From contig OZ026619.1 in the NCBI GenBank assembly GCA_964020975.1, positions 86,864,206 to 86,928,205 on the forward strand: 64,000 nucleotides of DNA. Reading direction: 5' to 3'. The notes beneath the pieces were generated by a model. The model searched no databases. It was not told the origin of the DNA and saw nothing but the letters and a program-made list of their open reading frames with translations. The DNA is from Hermodice carunculata (Eukaryota; Annelida; Polychaeta; Eunicida; Amphinomidae). A program made the translations under genes and the position numbers. Shown here piece by piece: positions 1 to 64,000 of this stretch; position 1 is the stretch's first letter, and the number at the start of each line of letters is the position of its first letter.

Positions 1-527
1 CACATCACATACACAACTTATGACAAACATCCATGAGCAATGTTAAGCATCTCCTGTTTGTTTGTTTGTTTGTTATTTCTTAACTTATTTTGTTTAATTT
101 TACTAAGGTAATTTGCTAATTACATGTAGCTTGAACACAAAACTTTTGTTTCGATACGTAACCAAAATGCTTGGCAGCTTTTCAACTCGAGACAATGCAA
201 CCCTCATAATGATGACTTGTGCTGGCAAAATTTTGACTCTCATTCTTCAGTTGAAACATTACACTGCCATAGACTTCAATTTGATAATCCGATGTCCATT
301 TGCAGAAGACAATCATACCTCAAAGAAGAACACTATAATCAAAGACAGCTCTTGGATACACAGACTATGTCCAGCACCTTACAGCTGTACTATGATAATC
401 TTATCTCACTTCAGCTGCCTCCCCCCCCCCCCAAGACTCCTCATTGCTAGCCATGCATGCACACATTTCTTCCTCATTTTGTCAAGCTTTTTATTTTTAA
501 TAGACAGGGACTTAGTCTATAGAATAC
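1..527 (-). other. Septin intron (partial)
   Basis: This is intron sequence after the G4 exon, running off the window. It holds a short (TTTG)n run at about 57-74 and a poly-C tract near 420-432. Nothing else was recognised. Confidence 0.7.
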
Positions 528-58344
<57,817 letters not shown>

Positions 58345-61300
58345 CTGTACAAGAAAGTGAAACAGCGAAGTTGTGAGTTGTAAAACAAAGAAGGAATGAG
58401 GCGACTGCAAGAAATGAGCCACAGCTGTAGGTCTGTGTGTTCATGAGCAGCCCACTGGCAGATTATGATCAGGGCAAGTCCTTTACTTGCCAATAAAATT
58501 GTTTACTCTTACCAAGGAACCTACGACAAACTCCTTGTTCGTACCGAAAGGATATTGATAAAATAAATACATTTATTGCTACAGCAGGTGTCAAGCTGAA
58601 ATGTTGTACAAACTTACTTTCATGTAACTGATGGCAACCATGTATCACCTTTTATTGTGGAATTTCATTTTTTCTTAATATATTAACTCTAGGATTTGTT
58701 ATATACGTGTCAAAAGGTAACATGTATGCACATGCAAACAGTTCATCTTCATCAATTACATAATTATTTTACTTTCCATTTCCATGAGTCTGAATCAGCA
58801 CATATTAGGGGTACAATGCATAAAACCCTATGTTTAAGAATCGTTTTATAACATATTAGTGACACCTTAATCGTTTCAATCTAAACAGACTTTTTTAAAA
58901 CAGGACAATTTTCAAAACTTAACAGAAACACAGAGTCAATCTGTCCACCAAAATTTTTGTCTCCAGATTTAACATCTAACCACAACAGTATATTTAAATA
59001 TAGTTGTACAGTCTTGCAACTATGACTAAGAGTTCAATGCTGCTGCTGGCTAATCTAGACACAAGGTCAAATCCAAACTGATGGGAAGCTTGCCAGCGGG
59101 GGAGGAATTATGTAGATTTTTTTTTCCAAATGTCAAACGTAGGCTTTCCACTGAAGATTTTACAATATATGCATAGGCTGTTAAATAGGTCATAAATAAA
59201 AAAAAAAATGTTAAAATGTTTTCCAATTTTTTTTCATATTGAAGTAGGAGGTGGAAGGGTACAACCAGGAGATGCTACCTGGAAAAAAGACTGTTACCAT
59301 GGCAACAGGTGAAAACAACTCAGGGAAATCGTGGGTGGGAGAAGGCACCCATGCTGAGTTGCATATAAGGAGATTTCAGACATTCAAGTTGTGTACTCAA
59401 AAATGTGTCTGGGAAATATGTTCATCATAAGTGTGTGATAATTGAAAGAGTACATGTGCTGTGCGAGTTCCTGACAACATGCAGGGAAAACCAACTCATG
59501 GACACTGGTTTGTAATTTGTTTTGCAATAACAAACATACATGTAGGTCTATGAATCCCCCGCATGTTTGAGCATCTCAGAAGACTTCTTCTAATATGGAA
59601 ATTAACACAAGTATACCTGGCTTGGTATATAAAGTAATATTCCGTCACAAGATAAAAGTTTTGTACATGCTTACACAAAAGTAAGGTAAAACCTATAATT
59701 TCTGCACAAGGGTGACTTAATCAGTCAGTGGTGAACTTTGATCATAGAATTATTTCCATTACAAATATGCATGTCTATTGCATACATAAAGTATATATGT
59801 CCAACATATGAAAAATCTCTCTCAACAGATACACGCACAGATTTCATGTTGTTATTATTATCACCATTCAAATGCTTCACCGGTTTCCATGTGTGCTTTT
59901 GAAAAATAAAGCACAAGGAACACACATAATATGTTCAATAAGTGTGCACGGAAGGGGCCTTGATTGGCTGATCCGTTATGGACTGCCATCTGGTGCTGGA
60001 GTGTCACACTATACAGTCTGGATACATGTTGCAGAATCAGACACAATGGTCTTTCAGGCCAAAAGCCCTTTTGACTTTGCTACGTGTTGACATGAATCTG
60101 ATAATCATCATGATTTCCTGTAAGGTATTGACATAAAAAAAATGACCACTGGTTCATAAATCTACCAATGTATACAGTCCTTACTGGCTTACAAATCATA
60201 CAAGAAAAAATCTTGCCTAAAGCCAGATGTGGCCTTTGCTAGGCTTGCTTTTGTTTCTCTCAGGAACAGTGATACAGGTGTGAGTAACAATTCAGAGAGA
60301 CATCTCATTAACATGAACGATATAACAAAAGATGGGTTTTTCATATCAGTCAGCAAGCACTCCATGAAAACAGGTTCCACTGTATCTAATGGAACTCATC
60401 AGTGTAACTGATTCATGTCCAGTCCCCCACTGACATACAATCATGTATACCTATGTGTACCCCTGAGTGTAATTCCCACCTGACATAGATCTTCTGCAAT
60501 TAAAACCATACCTACAAACAAAAGTCACAAAGGTTACAGTCAACTGGATGACTAAGTACAGGGCCAGATGGCACATGTGTTTGATAAGCCCATGGAGGAT
60601 GAGTAGTAAGCGGATGTTTAAAACCAGAGTATAATGACTCATATATCATGTACATGTATGATCCAGTCTTTGTCTGCACAATGGGTCAATGGCCCCTCGC
60701 TATGCGCATACCAAGCAGGCAACTACCTGTGCTGGTATATGTAGTAGTATGTCCATAAATACATACTGCTCACCTTTGGGCCTCTGTACCTACATTATGG
60801 ACAGCCCAGAATAAACAAGTTCCATGACCTGGATGGGCTTCCGGGTGTGACAACACTGTATTCATCTTCACTTTTACTTAATGCATTGATGTGGTACAAA
60901 TCATGATGACCTTGCCACCTGGAAGGGTGTGTGACATGGTACTATGGTCACTTGCTTACTTTTTGTGTTATGGATTCTTTGACTATGTCATTGTATTACA
61001 CGTACAGTTTACAAGGCTTTGCAGCAAATATACATGTATCATAATCTGTATGTCATGACAATTTGATTCACCTGATCTGGGGCTATATTTCTCAGCATAC
61101 TGCATTTTTGCCAAGTGTCTATTTCTGTGGATTTGTATCAGTCAAAACAACATGTACCAAGTGAGATTTGGATTTCAGGCACAGTGGCATCATGTTCAAC
61201 GTGAAACAAAATACAGTGCAGCATCAACCATAGCAACCGAATCGGGATGGTACCTAAGTGTAAATTCTGACCAGATATATATACAGTTCGACTGACAGAA

Positions 61301-61584
61301 ATCTGTCAGGCATGTGTGCATAATCTTGTAACTGAACATTGAGAAAATGACATGAACTTCATCCTCCATTGGCTTTGAATTCCCATTGCATGGAACAAAA
61401 GCAACAATCAAGCCTGAATGAACAAATAAATTGCTTGTATATGCCCTAGCATAGGTACAGTTTTGGTTAAAAGTTACCTTGATGTGACAATACATATGTG
61501 ATTACTTCTACCACAATGATTTTCCTGACAAAGTTGTGGAGCTATTACCAGGAGAATCTACATAAAGTAACCACTACTTTGAAA

Positions 61585-61745
61585 ATTGTTACGACACCAT
61601 CTGTTCCCTCAAAAAGGTGTCAGATATCTGAATATGTCACATAAACCAATAAAATAACAGAGAAAATGAGCTTTTGTCCTTAAAAACTTGTGTCACTAAG
61701 TGGATATGTCACATATTTGAGTATCATTATAACGAGGTTTCATTG
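61585..61745. mobile_element. MITE, ACCTCGTTATA type, left end degenerate
   Basis: It matches 9528-9701 through GACACCATCTG, GTCAGATATCTGAATATGTC and ATTATAACGAGGTTTCA, and ends before TA at 61746-61747. Confidence 0.65.
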
Positions 61746-63896
61746 TATGCACATGAAATATTCACTCCAAATAAGACCTAGCACTGTACATTTTATTTAT
61801 AACTATCTTACTTTCTGAGGAACATTACATTTCATAATGTATCCTGGTAGCAGGTTGTTTTACACAGCATAATGACATGGTACATGCAAAGTATATTGTA
61901 ATTAAAGTGACATAAGTGATACACTAAACAGAAATTGGCCAGACTCATATGATAACATGAAATCATTCAGTTGAAAGCACACAGACTATCAGGACAGGGG
62001 TTAATATTAAGGCAAGTCCTACTGTGAAGGATAGGCATTGTAACCTTTTGCTTAGGACACATTAAATTTATGAGTTCTAAGGACACTTAAAACCATGTTA
62101 ATCCAGTACATATACTCGGCCTAAATTGAGGCAAAAGTAGCAGGTCAGACAAGCAACAAGAAACATTTATGTCAAGCCTTACAGGATGTTTCTGGATGTT
62201 TCGAGAAAATTAAGATGTGAAACGAAAGTATGCGCTCAAAACTAAACAGTAATGTGTTCTATGCCTGATTACTATTGCGGTGTATGTACATTCATATACA
62301 AGTACTGTATTAAGGTTTTCCCCCCACATGACCAGATGACTCAGATAAGGCCCTGATCAACAATGTCTGCATTACAAATAGTCAAGACTCCCAGAAGTGG
62401 AACATGACAACGAACCGTTTCCATCTCAAAACCTGACAACTTGACTATGTCCATGTTTTTTTAAATTATTTTCATCATTATATGATGATGATATGTATGC
62501 ACTTCTGTCTCTACAATGTCCCTTCTGCTTCTGATAGCCATAACTTCACTATCTGATACATGTACTTGAATTTGGAACTGTAAGATACATCTTATATTCT
62601 TTTATAATTTATGTAAAATATGCCATTAAACATTTATATCAGAATAACAACTGAATAATTATAGTGGATAAAACATGGAAACTACATGTGCAAATGGATC
62701 TATGGAAAAAATGCATATGACCAGTCTAAACCTGAAGGAGGTTTTCCAAGATGGATGGTCAGTGGACAGAGATGGTGCTTGCATAACTTAAATCTTTCAC
62801 ACAATGTCAAATTGCAATACATTTCTGCTACACTGTCTCTTTTGTTACAACCTCCTTTCCCCTGTTTCTCTCACTTTGCACTATCCTTTTTCCTCACAAG
62901 AGGTAGGACTGTTATGTAACAAATGAGAATGTGCTGTGAACTGATGGGGCTAACAACTCAAAGACAGGAGCCATAGTGTACATGCAATATGCACAGCACA
63001 TAACAAGATGTGTACTGTTTGTATGTACAACTGTCTGATCCCACTTGGTCCTTGCTCCCAGAACATACCAAGTTGTATATTATCTCTACTACAGTGTACA
63101 CCTGAAAGTAAAGTGCAAAAACACAAAGATTTGTATGTTTGGCAGACAAGCTGGTTCACAGAGAGTTGATATTACAGTTGCACAGCTATATATCCCCTAT
63201 GTGTTTCTTGACTGTTTGTGTCCCTAAGCATTAATGATTTGGTTGACAGATCACAGAAATCATAGGCGCAGGCACACATAATTTGCATGCCGAAAGTGCT
63301 AATAATATGAAAGCATGATATAATAAACACAATGGAAAACCTATAAAGAAGCCAACTACAACCAGACTGCACAGTGCACCTTCTTGAAAATGAAAAAATG
63401 CTGCTCCAATAGTGTGGCACAAGCTGAAAGCATTGTTTGCAGTACACTTTAATCAGCTTGAACCTTTCCCACAAATGAACAAACTTTTGTGTATTTGAGG
63501 CACACATTAAAACAGTAATCTTCCTTTCATCACTTGCTTCAGCCAAAATATCTCCCAGTCTTAGAACCTGTGAATAACCTTTTTTTTTCTATATTTAATA
63601 TCCATACTGTCTTCATGAAAGCAATGGCTGAGTCTTGGGCTCTTTCCAATGAAAGAAAACTGTGACGTGAGCCACTTGAATGGTAAATTACATTCTACTA
63701 TGACAACATTGATAATATCTGGCAGATGGACTCTACCTGACAATACTCCTGATAAATTAACCTACAGACATTTTAATATATTTACAGTACATCATAATGT
63801 GCCTATTTATCACCACATACAATCAGCTGCCTCTATTAATAGAATACATTGTGAAACAAATCAATGTTCAACATTGCCTCAACCCTCACTCAGAAC

Positions 63897-63918
63897 AAAA
63901 AAAAAAAAAAAAAAAAAA
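63897..63918. repeat. Poly-A tract
   Basis: About 22 A residues before GAAAGCTTC. No coding or SINE-like body was recognised upstream. Confidence 0.85.
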
Positions 63919-64000
63919 GAAAGCTTCACAATCTTGATCGTGTTGAACTGTGGAGACATCAATCACTAGTAAAACTTAGAAAGGCAATAAGACCATACAG

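Larger units (their letters stand above)
58345..64000 (-). other. Region upstream of the canonical septin exon (intron or 5' flank)
   Basis: The canonical exon starts in phase 0 after an acceptor, so this is at least partly intron leading to an unseen ATG exon. It holds one degenerate ACCTCGTTATA-type MITE (61585-61745) and a poly-A tract (63897-63918). No coding exon or RNA gene was recognised in the rest. Confidence 0.6.

Noticed and set aside
58345-64000. Attempt to place the canonical ATG exon
   Set aside because: Several short ATG-to-GT stretches fit a phase-0 donor, but none has sequence support, so none is reported.

Overview
The window is animal (metazoan) nuclear DNA, AT-rich and intron-dominated. 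It holds part of one recognisable host gene, a septin of the SEPT6 group (vertebrate SEPTIN6/8/10/11/14), on the minus strand. Coding exons occur at 58344-58203, 34307-34194, 22148-22067, 2352-2212 and 645-528. Each has GT-AG borders and joins the next in a compatible phase. The gene leaves the window at the left edge: the end of the G domain, the septin unique element and the C-terminal coiled coil lie beyond base 1. The short ATG exon upstream of 58344 was not identified. Many invertebrates carry one septin of this group. Long introns, MITE-rich introns, frequent TACATGTA words and repeats carrying AGGTCAAGGTCA suggest a marine invertebrate, lophotrochozoan or invertebrate deuterostome; the species cannot be fixed from sequence alone.

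The most interesting feature is a second, alternative first coding exon at 48733-48553. It has its own ATG, preceded by an in-frame stop, and encodes 60 residues ending in FNILCVG. It ends on a GTGAGT donor in the same phase as the canonical exon (ending FNILCIG). Either exon can therefore splice to the P-loop exon at 34307. The alternative isoform would swap the canonical alpha-0 segment ([16 protein letters not shown]) for an acidic Ser/Glu-rich leader followed by a basic FKKQCAKK segment. A local cluster of CpGs lies just upstream, as expected of an internal promoter.

The rest is intron filled with repeats. There are at least two groups of TTAA-flanked, piggyBac-like MITEs with large internal hairpins. 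Several TA-flanked MITE families are present: CAGTGG...GAGAGACCAC, CAGTGGTCCCCCTCTTATA, CTGTAAATT and ACCTCGTTATA types. There are two LINE remnants; the one at 7383-8303 carries a nested MITE. A dispersed family bears nuclear-receptor-like TCAAGGTCA everted repeats. An unclassified repeat of about 0.8 kb occurs twice. Tandem repeats (37 bp x 4, 110 bp x 3) and long microsatellites complete the inventory. No tRNA, rRNA, CRISPR array or second host protein gene could be supported.
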